Translations under genes and position numbers: made by a program
Notes under the pieces: generated by a model
What the model was told of the DNA's origin: nothing
Seen by the model: the letters and a program-made list of their open reading frames with translations, nothing else
Databases searched by the model: none
Assembly (NCBI GenBank): GCA_964404285.1
Contig: CAYOJK010000008.1
Coordinates: 1 to 64,000 of the forward strand
DNA length: 64,000 nucleotides
Origin: JBASEY01 sp964404285
Lineage (GTDB): Bacteria > CSSED10-310
Direction of reading: 5' to 3'
Shown here: in pieces, positions 27,009 through 38,727 of the stretch
Layout: each line of letters begins with the position of its first letter
Numbering within the stretch: position 1 is the first letter of the stretch

Positions 27009-27084
27009 GGGGATGTAGCTCAGTTGGGAGAGCGTCTGCCTTGCACGCAGAAGGTCGTCGGTTCGATCCCGTCCATCTCCACCA
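27009..27084 (+). tRNA. tRNA-Ala (anticodon TGC)
   Basis: A 76-base cloverleaf with acceptor arms GGGGATG and CATCTCC, anticodon loop CTTGCAC giving TGC, and T-loop TTCGATC. Unlike the neighbouring tRNA-Ile it has an encoded CCA end (27082-27084). Second tRNA of the classic Ile-Ala spacer pair. Confidence 0.97.
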
Positions 27085-27096
27085 GGAAGAAAAATT

Positions 27097-27109
27097 GTTC
27101 TTTGAAAAC
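27097..27109 (+). promoter_or_regulatory. boxA-like antitermination site before 23S rRNA
   Basis: GTTCTTTGAAAAC is identical to the 16S leader copy. A second boxA in the spacer is normal in many bacteria, where it reloads the antitermination complex before the 23S gene. Confidence 0.6.
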
Positions 27110-27203
27110 TGAATATGAGGGTATCTGCGAAAGCAGGTGAAGATCCGTCTAAAACTATGTAAATTTTGTTCTTAGATAGCGAAACGAATATTCATAAATT
27201 TGT

Positions 27204-30174
<2,971 letters not shown>

Positions 30175-30192
30175 ACTCTATTTTGAAATATA

Positions 30193-30230
30193 GGGTTGCC
30201 CCGTACCAAAAACGGGGCAACCCGCCTTTT
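30193..30230 (+). terminator. Terminator-like hairpin between 23S and 5S rRNA
   Basis: Perfect 12-bp arms (GGGTTGCCCCGT, 30193-30204; ACGGGGCAACCC, 30212-30223) with a seven-base loop, followed by GCCTTTTCTC. It lies 18 bases after 23S and about 55 before 5S. It looks like a rho-independent terminator with a short T-run, but it may be a processing stem read through by antiterminated polymerase. Confidence 0.6.
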
Positions 30231-30277
30231 CTCTTCACCCAATACTCAGATACCCGAATATTTGGATCATTTATTTG

Positions 30278-30396
30278 ACCCGGTGACAATAGCGGAAGGG
30301 ACCCACCCGTAACCATCCCGAACACGGAAGTTAAGCCTTCTTGCGCCGATGGTACTGCAGGATACAACCTGTGGGAGAGTAGGTAATTGCCGGGCC
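30278..30396 (+). rRNA. rrf: 5S ribosomal RNA
   Basis: About 119 bases. The hallmark CCGAACACGGAAGTTAAGCC, then GCGCCGATGGTACTGC and GTGGGAGAGTAGGT are present, and the termini (CCCGGTGAC and ATTGCCGGG) pair. End positions are approximate. Confidence 0.95.
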
Positions 30397-30404
30397 TTTT
30401 TTTT
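30389..30404 (+). terminator. End of the rRNA operon (terminal 5S helix plus T-run)
   Basis: The 3' arm of the terminal 5S helix (GCCGGGCC) runs directly into eight T residues, and another T-rich block follows at 30417-30424. No separate hairpin is seen, so the 5S helix itself may act as the terminator stem. Confidence 0.5.
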
Positions 30405-30446
30405 GTACAAATAATTTTTTTTTTACCAATTTCTGTAATCCCCCAC

Positions 30447-30475
30447 TTGCACCCATAAAACTCCTGAAGTATGAT
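30447..30475 (+). promoter_or_regulatory. Promoter of the yebC-ruv-sec operon
   Basis: TTGCAC (30447-30452), a 17-base spacer and TATGAT (30470-30475), 36 bases before the yebC start and after the rRNA terminator. The -10 matches five of six consensus bases; the -35 is weak after TTG. Confidence 0.5.
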
Positions 30476-30510
30476 TCCTGAAGAAAAAGATTCTTTAGAA
30501 GGAGGAGTCT

Positions 30511-31263
30511 ATGTCAGGACATTCAAAATGGGCGACTATCAGGCATAAAAAAGCCGCCGCAGACTCAAAAAGAGGCCGAGTTTTTACCAAAATCATTAAA
30601 GAAATAACCATCGCCGCACGACTGGGTGGAGCCGACCCGGACACTAATCCTAGGCTTAGAATGGCCGTCCAAAATGCCAAAACGGCCAATATGCCCGGGG
30701 ATAATATCAAAAGAGCCATCATGAAAGGCACCGGCGAAATGCCCGGACAGGTTATCGAAGAAATCGTTTATGAAGGGTACGGCCCAGGAGGCGTTGCCCT
30801 CTATATCGAGGTTATGACCGATAACAAAAACAGAACAGTTGCGGAAATTCGTCATATCCTCGCAAAACACAATGGTAATCTGGGCGCTTCTAACAGCGTT
30901 GCCTGGAAATTCGAACGAAAGGGTCGCATCATCATCAGTCATGACAATATGGATGAAGAAAAGCTGATGGAACTCGCACTGGAAGCCGGAGCGGAAGATC
31001 TCGAATTCGATGACCAAAAATGCGAAATATATACCGCAACCGCTGACCTTGAAACCGTCAAAGATGCTCTCAGCGATCATAATCTAGAAATCGAATCGGC
31101 AGAAACTACCTTGGTTCCAAATTCCACGGTCAAAGTCGAAGAAAAACATGCCGAACAACTCCTGAAACTTATGAGTAAGCTTGAAGACCATGACGACATA
31201 CAAAATGTCTTCTCCGATTTCGATATCCCGGATGAGATATTGGAAAAATTCGCTGAAGAGTGA
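30511..31263 (+). CDS. yebC: YebC/PmpR/TACO1-family protein
   Basis: A 250-residue protein with the family signature MSGHSKWATIRHKKAAADSK at its start and NVPGDNIKRAI-like NMPGDNIKRAI near residue 70. Members were long annotated as transcriptional regulators; more recent work describes ribosome-linked roles in translating difficult sequences. It has a perfect GGAGGAG ribosome binding site and heads a long housekeeping operon. The pairing of yebC with ruvC is widely conserved. Confidence 0.95.
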   Translation: MSGHSKWATIRHKKAAADSKRGRVFTKIIKEITIAARLGGADPDTNPRLRMAVQNAKTANMPGDNIKRAIMKGTGEMPGQVIEEIVYEGYGPGGVALYIEVMTDNKNRTVAEIRHILAKHNGNLGASNSVAWKFERKGRIIISHDNMDEEKLMELALEAGAEDLEFDDQKCEIYTATADLETVKDALSDHNLEIESAETTLVPNSTVKVEEKHAEQLLKLMSKLEDHDDIQNVFSDFDIPDEILEKFAEE

Positions 31264-31292
31264 TCGTATCCTCCCCCCTTAACGAAACCGAT

Positions 31293-31793
31293 ATGGAAAT
31301 AGCCGTGGGCGTGGACCCGGGCAGCAGAGTCACTGGAATCGGCATTGTGGGGGGAATTCGCGGCAAAGTTAATTATATTACGCATTTTCCGATCAAAATA
31401 CCGGAAAAGTTGACCCAAGCCGAAAAACTATTGTTCTTTGCGGATGCGTTCGAGAATATTTTGAAAAATTATTCTGACGCTACGTTGGTAATCGAAAGCT
31501 TGTTTACAGCCAAAAACGTCAGCTCAATTTTGAAAGTCAGCCATTTCAGAGGTGTTGCGATGATGATGGCGGCTCGAAATAAGTGGAACGTCGTCGAAAT
31601 CGCGCCGGCTTCAGTAAAAGTAAGTGTGACAGGGTATGGACGTGCGACAAAGGAACAGGTTCAGTTCATGGTTCAGAAAATCTTGAAACTCAAAGAAGCG
31701 CCCATGCCATTGGACTGCGCGGACGCCCTCGCGTTGGCTATTTGTCATCTCAGCCAAAGTAAACTCCAGAAAAGGATAAAACAAATCAAATGA
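31293..31793 (+). CDS. ruvC: Holliday-junction endonuclease RuvC
   Basis: A resolvase of about 166 residues that cuts Holliday junctions symmetrically as a dimer. The four catalytic acidic positions are visible: D8 in VGVDPGSRVTG, Glu in LVIESLF, and the two Asp in PLDCADALALAICH. The start is set at ATG 31293, because homologs begin just before the GIDPGS motif. An in-frame GTG at 31260 overlapping yebC would add 11 nonconserved residues. It works with RuvA and RuvB, encoded next. Confidence 0.93.
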   Translation: MEIAVGVDPGSRVTGIGIVGGIRGKVNYITHFPIKIPEKLTQAEKLLFFADAFENILKNYSDATLVIESLFTAKNVSSILKVSHFRGVAMMMAARNKWNVVEIAPASVKVSVTGYGRATKEQVQFMVQKILKLKEAPMPLDCADALALAICHLSQSKLQKRIKQIK

Positions 31794-32398
31794 TAGCCTC
31801 TGTCAACGGAACAATTTTGACGAAAAAACAAGACCATGTCATCGTTGAAGTCAATGGAATTGGCCTATATATCGAAATCCCCCAATCGACCTTCTACGAT
31901 CTGCCGGATCTGGGACAAAATGTCTTTTTAAAAACTCATCTACTGGTTCGAGAAGACGCGATTCGCCTTTTCGGTTTCTTGACGGAATCTGAGTTGGGGT
32001 TATTTAGAATTCTTATGGAAATTACACGGGTCGGCCCGAAATTGGCTCTGGCTATTTTGTCGGGTATATCACCGGCGGACCTGCACAGAGCGGCAATCAT
32101 GAATGACACGAGAATTCTTTGCACCATTCCAGGCATCGGCAAAAAAAGTGCGGAAAGGATTCTGTTTGAAGTCAGCGGCAAAATTGACAAAATCATTGCA
32201 ATCAGTGATAGGACAATCCCATCTTCTAAGGTTTCTGAAGATGCCAGAGCAACAGAACTCATTTCGATGATGATAAATTTAGGATATAGACAGCGAGATG
32301 CCGAACGAGCATTGGATGAGGTGTTGCAAGAAACTCCTGGTGAAACCCCGGTTGAGGACATCATACGTTTGGCCTTGAAAAAACTTTCACGGAGGTAA
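31790..32398 (+). CDS. ruvA: Holliday-junction DNA-binding protein RuvA
   Basis: A 202-residue protein that holds the four-way junction and loads RuvB. An N-terminal OB fold (MIASVNGTILTKKQDHVIVE), two helix-hairpin-helix motifs (ISPADLHRAAI region; CTIPGIGKKSAERIL) and a C-terminal UBA-like domain III (ISMMINLGYRQRDAERALDE) that binds RuvB. The ATG overlaps the ruvC stop by four bases. Confidence 0.95.
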   Translation: MIASVNGTILTKKQDHVIVEVNGIGLYIEIPQSTFYDLPDLGQNVFLKTHLLVREDAIRLFGFLTESELGLFRILMEITRVGPKLALAILSGISPADLHRAAIMNDTRILCTIPGIGKKSAERILFEVSGKIDKIIAISDRTIPSSKVSEDARATELISMMINLGYRQRDAERALDEVLQETPGETPVEDIIRLALKKLSRR

Positions 32399-32400
32399 AA

Positions 32401-33459
32401 GTGAACACCGGACGCTCTCTGATCAGCCCCGAACCCCAAAAAAATGACGGTGGACCTTTGCTGGAACATATCAGGCCCGCAAGGCTGAGCGAATATGTTG
32501 GTCAGCAAAAAATTATATCCGAACTTAAAATATATTTGGAAGCGGTAAAACAGAGAAACGAGGCTTTGGATCATATCCTATTTTATGGGCCGCCGGGCCT
32601 TGGCAAAACGACACTGGCCTATATCATCGGCCGGGAATTGAATATCAACGTTGAAACGACGTCGGGACCGGCCATGGAGCATCCCGGTGATATTGCCGCT
32701 ATTTTGACAAACCTGGGTCATCGAGATGCTTTGTTCATTGATGAAATTCATCGATTGAGCCGAATCGTCGAAGAAAAACTCTACCCGGCGATGGAAGATT
32801 TCAGGCTTGACTTGATCATGGGGCAGGGGCCGGCCGCAAGAGTCATCCCATTGGAATTGGAACCGTTCACGCTGATAGGCGCCACAACTCGATTCGGTGC
32901 ATTGAGCTCGCCGTTGAGAGATCGATTTGGAATCATTTTCAGGCTGGAATTTTATACCGTTGATGAACTGATGCAAATTGTATTGCGAGCAGCAAAAATC
33001 TTGAACATACAAACCGATGAAGCGGGTGCGCGAGAAATAGCCGCGCGTTCCAGAGGAACACCTCGGATAGCGAATCGGTTGTTGCGACGGGTCAGGGATT
33101 TTGCTCAGGTGACGTCCGGTGGGAAAATTACTCTGTCGGTTGTTTCCAAAGCGCTTGGCATTATGGATATCGATGAGCATGGATTGGATCCGATGGATCG
33201 GCGGTTATTGTTTGTTATCGCAAGAAATTATGCTGGTGGTCCGGTGGGAATCGATACGTTGGCAACTGCGCTGATGGAAGATCGGGAGACCATCGAAGAT
33301 GTTTATGAACCCTATTTGATTCAAATGGGTTTTCTTCATCGAACGTCCAGGGGGCGAGTGTTGGCGCCGGCGGCATTCGATATCTTGAAAATTCCCAAAC
33401 CCGCCTCTTATACCCTTCCGGAACTGCCTTTCGATTTATTTAAAGACGATGAAAATTAA
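32401..33459 (+). CDS. ruvB: Holliday-junction branch-migration ATPase RuvB
   Basis: A 352-residue AAA+ motor. Walker A GPPGLGKTT at 63-71, Walker B LFIDEIHRL, sensor 1 GATTRFGALSSPLRDRFG with the arginine finger, sensor 2 RGTPRIANRLLRRVRD, and a winged-helix C terminus (PYLIQMGFLHRTSRGR). The start is GTG, with GGAGGT upstream, two bases after ruvA. Confidence 0.96.
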   Translation: MNTGRSLISPEPQKNDGGPLLEHIRPARLSEYVGQQKIISELKIYLEAVKQRNEALDHILFYGPPGLGKTTLAYIIGRELNINVETTSGPAMEHPGDIAAILTNLGHRDALFIDEIHRLSRIVEEKLYPAMEDFRLDLIMGQGPAARVIPLELEPFTLIGATTRFGALSSPLRDRFGIIFRLEFYTVDELMQIVLRAAKILNIQTDEAGAREIAARSRGTPRIANRLLRRVRDFAQVTSGGKITLSVVSKALGIMDIDEHGLDPMDRRLLFVIARNYAGGPVGIDTLATALMEDRETIEDVYEPYLIQMGFLHRTSRGRVLAPAAFDILKIPKPASYTLPELPFDLFKDDEN

Positions 33460-34510
33460 TCCTGAACTTCGCGTCGATCAGTTTGATTATGATCTACAGG
33501 AATCACTGATCGCCCAGGAACCCGCTGAAAATCGTGAAATGTCGAGATTGTTTGTTTTGGATCGTCGTTCCGGAGCGGTTGCACACTACGTATTTCATGA
33601 CATTGATCAGTTTCTTATTGCCGGAGATGTATTGGTTCTAAATGATGTAAAAGTAATCCCAGCCAGGCTGTATGCAAGGCGATCGACAGGGGCTCATATA
33701 CAGATCACGATCCTAAATGGACGATCGGAAGGACGTCTGCGAAGAGTTTTACTGAAACCAGCCCGTCGGATTACTGAAGGTGAGAATCTTGTTTTGGAAG
33801 GGGATTCATCATTAAACATTCTTGAAAGGCAGGGCAAAGAGTTTCTTGTTCGGATCGATGGCTCGATGGAATGGTCTGATTATCTAGCTCGTTATGGTTT
33901 AATGCCATTGCCGCCTTATATCAAAAGGGGGCGAAATCATGATAGCCGGATCACTCAAGATCACGAGCGCTACCAAACGGTATTTGCGGTTCATCCGGGC
34001 GCGGTTGCAGCGCCGACGGCAGGCTTGCATTTTACGACCGATCTATTGCATCGCTTGAAGCGGAAAGGCGTCATTTGCGTCTCGATTACGTTATGGGTTG
34101 GTTGGGGTACGTTCAAGCCAATTGAGTGTCAACGTGTTGCAGACCACATAATGGATGAAGAAACATATATGATTCCAGAGGAAACTGCTCAGGAAATTCG
34201 GCTTGCCAAAAAACAAAACCGCCGAGTAATCGCTGTCGGCACCACAACGACTCGGGCTTTGGAAAGTTGGGTTCGCATAAATCCTGACCTGAGCAGCGTT
34301 GCGCCAACGCAAACGGGTTTGTTTATCACTCCAGGCTTCGAATTCGGTGTGGTCGCTGGTTTAATCACGAATTTTCATCTGCCCGGATCTTCATTGATTA
34401 TGCTTGTATCTGCATTCGGTGGCATGCAAAACGTTATGTATGCATATCATATTGCTGTTAGTAACGGTTACCGTTTTTATTCATACGGCGATACGATGTT
34501 AATTATATAA
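33449..34510 (+). CDS. queA: tRNA preQ1(34) S-adenosylmethionine ribosyltransferase-isomerase
   Basis: A 353-residue enzyme that transfers the ribosyl part of SAM to preQ1 in tRNA, forming epoxyqueuosine. The family opening FDYDLQESLIAQEPAENREMSRL, the GLHFTTDLLHRLK block (after HPGAVAAPTA) and NFHLPGSSLIMLVSAF are all present. It overlaps ruvB by 11 bases and is followed by tgt, so the two consecutive steps of queuosine synthesis are encoded together. Confidence 0.95.
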   Translation: MKINPELRVDQFDYDLQESLIAQEPAENREMSRLFVLDRRSGAVAHYVFHDIDQFLIAGDVLVLNDVKVIPARLYARRSTGAHIQITILNGRSEGRLRRVLLKPARRITEGENLVLEGDSSLNILERQGKEFLVRIDGSMEWSDYLARYGLMPLPPYIKRGRNHDSRITQDHERYQTVFAVHPGAVAAPTAGLHFTTDLLHRLKRKGVICVSITLWVGWGTFKPIECQRVADHIMDEETYMIPEETAQEIRLAKKQNRRVIAVGTTTTRALESWVRINPDLSSVAPTQTGLFITPGFEFGVVAGLITNFHLPGSSLIMLVSAFGGMQNVMYAYHIAVSNGYRFYSYGDTMLII

Positions 34511-34535
34511 AGAGGAAAAGCAGGGTGTACAACTA

Positions 34536-35648
34536 ATGTTCGAACTTTTTAAAACGTGTACAAAAACAAAGGCTAGGTTAGGCAGATTGACAACGGCTTC
34601 CGGAGTAATAGACACACCACAGTTTATGCCGGTTGGGACTGGTGGCGCCGTCAAAGCCATGACGCCGGATGAGTTGAAAAGTCTGGGTGTTACGATGGTT
34701 CTGGCGAACACATATCATCTATTTGTGAGACCGGGTCACAGTTTGATCAAGAATCTTGGGGGATTGCACCAATTTATGAACTGGGATCGCGGTATTTTGA
34801 CGGATTCCGGGGGATTTCAGATTTTCAGTCTGCGTGATTTTGCCAAGATTTCCGATTTCGGTGTCGAATTTGCGTCTCATCTTGACGGAACACGATTTCG
34901 TCTATCGCCGGAAAATGTGGTGGAAATTCAAGAAGCGTTGGGTTCGGATGTGATGATGGTATTGGATCATTTAATACCGTCGACATCTGATCGAGATAGT
35001 GTTAAAGATGCCGTGGATCGCACGTTGAAATGGGCGACGCGGAGCAAGGAGGCTTGGACGCGAAAAGATAGAGATTTGTGGGCGATTGTTCAGGGGGGTG
35101 TATTTCCTGACATCCGTCGGATGTGCGCGGATGAATTATCCAAAATGGATTTTCCAGGCTATGCAATTGGTGGTTTAGCAGTGGGTGAGTCAACTGAGGA
35201 TTTGTATGCTATGACTGAGGTTACGGCCACGGCTTTACCAACGGAAAAACCCAGGTACCTTATGGGTGTTGGCCTACCTGAAAACCTAGTTGAATGTGTT
35301 GCCAGAGGTGTTGATTTGTTCGACTGTGTGATCCCAACTCGAAATGCTCGCAATGGCATGCTGTTCACCAGACGAGGTAAGCTTGTGATTAAAAACGCTG
35401 TATATCGTGATGATCCAGCGCCACCTGAGGAATCGTGCACATGTTATTTGTGTAAAAATTTCAGTCTAGCCTATTTAAGGCATCTTTATATTAACGGAGA
35501 AATTCTGGCGGCGAGGCTGGCCACTATTCACAATATTCATTTTTTTATGACATTGATGCAAGATATGCGAAAGTCTTTGGAAGAAGATTCTTTTCCGGAG
35601 TTTCGTGAGCAGTTTTTACGTTGTTATTTTGCGTCTTTTGATGGCTGA
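34536..35648 (+). CDS. tgt: Queuine/preQ1 tRNA-guanine transglycosylase
   Basis: A 370-residue TIM-barrel enzyme that swaps guanine 34 for preQ1 in tRNAs with GUN anticodons. Visible: TPQFMPVGTGGAVKAM, the catalytic DSGGFQIFSL region, YAIGGLAVGE, DCVIPTRNARNG with the second catalytic Asp, and the zinc site CTCYLCKNFSLAYLRHL (three Cys and one His). Confidence 0.96.
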   Translation: MFELFKTCTKTKARLGRLTTASGVIDTPQFMPVGTGGAVKAMTPDELKSLGVTMVLANTYHLFVRPGHSLIKNLGGLHQFMNWDRGILTDSGGFQIFSLRDFAKISDFGVEFASHLDGTRFRLSPENVVEIQEALGSDVMMVLDHLIPSTSDRDSVKDAVDRTLKWATRSKEAWTRKDRDLWAIVQGGVFPDIRRMCADELSKMDFPGYAIGGLAVGESTEDLYAMTEVTATALPTEKPRYLMGVGLPENLVECVARGVDLFDCVIPTRNARNGMLFTRRGKLVIKNAVYRDDPAPPEESCTCYLCKNFSLAYLRHLYINGEILAARLATIHNIHFFMTLMQDMRKSLEEDSFPEFREQFLRCYFASFDG

Positions 35649-35755
35649 TAACGACACAAAATTTGTCGCATCGACTTGACTATTTATTTGATTTGGTGCA
35701 TGCTTCCCGCTCAGTTCTGTCATACGGACAGGATACTAAATATTCGGGAGGGCGT

Positions 35756-36112
35756 ATGTTTATTGAATTAGCTTCCGCCATGGCCGGCCCGGCACAGCAG
35801 GGAAATGGCGCCTCCGGGTCCAGCTTAAGTTTTTTGACGCCGTTTGCCATAATTTTTGTTATTTTTTATTTCCTGATAATCAGGCCACAGGCAAAAGAGC
35901 GGAAAAAAATGCAAGACCTATTGGATGGATTAAAAGCAGGTGATCGTGTTGTGACGGCTGGAGGTATATTTGGTACCGTCCATTCTGTTTCGGATACAAC
36001 CGTAGAGTTGAAAGTTGCTGAAAAGGTCAAAATCACCGTTTTACGAAGTGCGGTCAGAGGGTTACAGGGCTCTGATCTTAAGGAATCGGCCGATCAGAAT
36101 CTAAATAACTGA
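35756..36112 (+). CDS. yajC: Sec translocon accessory protein YajC
   Basis: A 118-residue single-pass membrane protein. The membrane helix (LSFLTPFAIIFVIFYFLIIR) is followed by the family motif RPQAKERKKMQ and LKAGDRVVTAGGIFGTV. It associates with SecDF in the inner membrane. I use ATG 35756, which has GGGAGGG before it. An in-frame start at 35663 would add 31 residues unlike any YajC. Confidence 0.93.
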   Translation: MFIELASAMAGPAQQGNGASGSSLSFLTPFAIIFVIFYFLIIRPQAKERKKMQDLLDGLKAGDRVVTAGGIFGTVHSVSDTTVELKVAEKVKITVLRSAVRGLQGSDLKESADQNLNN

Positions 36113-36176
36113 CCGACCAAGAATTGATGAAAGTATAAGTCAGATGGCACTCTTGGAATAGGAAAGGAGTCTGGTT

Positions 36177-37763
36177 TTGAGTAAGATAGACCTCAAGTGG
36201 AGAATTTTAATCACCGTTATACTGGTGGGAATTGCGATATATGCCATATACCCCCCGTTGGATACGGCAGATCGAGAAGGCAAACTCAATTTGGGTCTTG
36301 ACCTGCAGGGCGGTATTCACATGGTCATGGATGTTAAGACTGAAGAGGCGGTTGACGCTGAATTAGTCTTGCTTAAATCGCAATTTGAACAGCAGATGCG
36401 TCGGGACAAGATTCGTGATGCGACAGTAACTGTTTTACAGAAGGAAAATGCTCTGCGTTTCGAGTTTTCTGGGCAGGTCGAACAGGATGAAATATTTCGG
36501 ATTCTGGTTGATCATCCTTATGATGTGACGAAAGATCGAGAAGGTGACAAGTATATCCTGGTGGCGCAAATGCAGGGCGAAGTCGTTAGAAGAATAAAGG
36601 AAAGAGCTCTTCAGCAAGCTGTTACGACCATTCGAAATCGTATTGATGAGTTGGGTGTGAGGGAGCCTGTGGTGCAGCAGCAGAAAAGCATGATCAAAGG
36701 CGCCCAGGATAGGATTTTGATACAGTTGCCGGGTATTAAAGATGTCAGCAAAGCGAAAGACATCATAGGCCAGACAGCGTTGTTGGAATTTCGGCTGGTC
36801 ATTGATGGCCCGGGCGATCGAAGTGAATTGTTGCAGGGCCAGGGAGGCAGGCTCCCCAGAAATGCCGAGTTTTTCGAAGACAAAAATTCCAGAACAGCAA
36901 AACCAATATATTGGATTCTGGAAAAAGATGCTGAGGTCACGGGAGCAGATTTGGACAGTGTCAGAACGGATCGCGGTGATTTCGGCCGTTATGCGGTGGG
37001 TTTCACGCTGAGCACGAATGGCGCAAGAAAATTTTCTTTACTGACTCAAAACAATATCGATCGTAGGCTGGCGATTGTCTTGGATGGACGTGTGCAATCA
37101 GCGCCGGTCATCAGTTCAAGAATCTCTCGAAGTGGTCAAATTACAGGAGATTTCACGTACGACGAGGCGGATGCGCTGGCGATCGTTTTGCGCTCCGGCG
37201 CCTTGCCGGCTTCGGTTGTGCCGTTTGAAGAGAGAACTGTTGGCCCGTCTCTTGGCAAAGACTCTATTCGTCAGGGTATTCAGTCCATTCTGTTGGGTGG
37301 CTTGCTGGTTATCCTGTTCATGGCCGTCTGGTACAAATTATCCGGAATCATTGCCGATATCGCCTTGCTTTGCACAATAGTTTTTATGCTGGCCATGTTG
37401 GCCGGCCTGGATGCTACGCTGACCTTGCCTGGAATTGCCGGCATCATACTTACGGTTGGAATGGCCGTGGATGCCAACGTGCTGATTTTTGAACGGATAC
37501 GCGAAGAAAAAAAACAGGGTAAAAGCATCCGAACCGCTGTTGCCATGGGATATGAAAAAGCGTTCATCACTATCATGGATTCAAATATAACAACTCTTTT
37601 TGCAGCGCTGGTTCTACTGCAGTTCGGTGTCGGCCCGATCAGGGGTTTCGCCGTTACGTTGTCAATCGGTATTGCTGCCAGCATGTTTTCAGCCTTGTTT
37701 GTCGCCAGAGTATTGATGGATGCTGTCCTTGCAAATCCTTCTGTCGATAAACTATCAATATGA
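36177..37763 (+). CDS. secD: Protein translocase subunit SecD
   Basis: A 528-residue RND-type membrane protein that uses the proton gradient to help pull proteins from SecYEG. The first membrane helix is followed by LNLGLDLQGGIHMVMDV, the P1 periplasmic domain (IRNRIDELGVREPVVQQQ), FTYDEADALAIVLRSGALPA, and the C-terminal membrane bundle with MAVDANVLIFERIREE. The start is TTG with AAAGGAG seven bases upstream. Confidence 0.96.
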   Translation: MSKIDLKWRILITVILVGIAIYAIYPPLDTADREGKLNLGLDLQGGIHMVMDVKTEEAVDAELVLLKSQFEQQMRRDKIRDATVTVLQKENALRFEFSGQVEQDEIFRILVDHPYDVTKDREGDKYILVAQMQGEVVRRIKERALQQAVTTIRNRIDELGVREPVVQQQKSMIKGAQDRILIQLPGIKDVSKAKDIIGQTALLEFRLVIDGPGDRSELLQGQGGRLPRNAEFFEDKNSRTAKPIYWILEKDAEVTGADLDSVRTDRGDFGRYAVGFTLSTNGARKFSLLTQNNIDRRLAIVLDGRVQSAPVISSRISRSGQITGDFTYDEADALAIVLRSGALPASVVPFEERTVGPSLGKDSIRQGIQSILLGGLLVILFMAVWYKLSGIIADIALLCTIVFMLAMLAGLDATLTLPGIAGIILTVGMAVDANVLIFERIREEKKQGKSIRTAVAMGYEKAFITIMDSNITTLFAALVLLQFGVGPIRGFAVTLSIGIAASMFSALFVARVLMDAVLANPSVDKLSI

Positions 37764-37781
37764 TTGAAAAGGAATTGAGCG

Positions 37782-38708
37782 ATGCAGATATTTCAAGACA
37801 CGAATTTTGACTTTATTGGAAAACAGAAAATAACTCTGGGTCTGTCATTGATTTTAATCATGATAGGGATTTTTTCCGTGTTTTTTCATAAGGGCCTGAA
37901 TTATGGAATTGATTTTTCAGGAGGAACAATTGTTCAGGTGCAGTTCAAGACGTCGGTTTCAGCCGAAGATGTCAGAAAGGCGTTAAGCGATCCCAGGCTC
38001 GGCACATTTTCCATTCAACAGATTGGGGAAGATGAATTACATGAGTTTATAATTCGCCTGCCTATGACAGCCGATACCGAAATCGATGAAACACCGGCAG
38101 CCGTCATAGCCGGTGATCTGGAGCAGACATTTGGCAAGGATTTTTTTGAAGTCCGGAAGACAGATGTAGTTGGACCGACGATGGGAACGGAACTGAAAAA
38201 AAGCGCTAAACTATCGATTCTCTGGGCGCTGGTAGCCATTCTTGTATATATTACATTTCGATTTGAGCTACAGTTTGCGATTGGGGCTGTCACGGCGCTG
38301 ATTCATGACGTAGCGATCATTGTCGGGGCTTTTTCACTGATGAATCGCGAGTTCAACTTACCCGTGGTCGCTGCCTTGCTGACCGTTGTGGGCTATTCAT
38401 TAAACGATACCATCGTCATTTATGATCGAATTAGAGAAAACCGCAAATTACATCCGCGAAAAAAATTGGCGGATATCATGAATCTCAGTGTCAACCAGAC
38501 GCTGTCGCGAACAATTCTAACATCTGTTACCACCCTGTTTCTCGTTCTGGCTCTTTATATTTTCGGTGGTGAAGTCATCAATGATTTCGCGTTTGCGATG
38601 CTATTCGGTGTGGTTTTTGGCACATATTCATCGATGTTTATTGCCAGCCCCATTGTGTTGGCTTGGTCGAAACTGATTTCTCCGAGGGCTACCAAGAGAA
38701 AAAAATAG
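37782..38708 (+). CDS. secF: Protein translocase subunit SecF
   Basis: A 308-residue partner of SecD. The first membrane helix is followed by LNYGIDFSGGTIVQVQF, and the VGYSLNDTIVIYDRIREN motif lies in the C-terminal membrane bundle, where the charged residues for proton relay sit. It lies 18 bases after secD with AAAGGA upstream. A short basic tail (RATKRKK) ends the protein. Confidence 0.96.
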   Translation: MQIFQDTNFDFIGKQKITLGLSLILIMIGIFSVFFHKGLNYGIDFSGGTIVQVQFKTSVSAEDVRKALSDPRLGTFSIQQIGEDELHEFIIRLPMTADTEIDETPAAVIAGDLEQTFGKDFFEVRKTDVVGPTMGTELKKSAKLSILWALVAILVYITFRFELQFAIGAVTALIHDVAIIVGAFSLMNREFNLPVVAALLTVVGYSLNDTIVIYDRIRENRKLHPRKKLADIMNLSVNQTLSRTILTSVTTLFLVLALYIFGGEVINDFAFAMLFGVVFGTYSSMFIASPIVLAWSKLISPRATKRKK

Positions 38709-38727
38709 AGTGTACAAAGGAAGCTGA

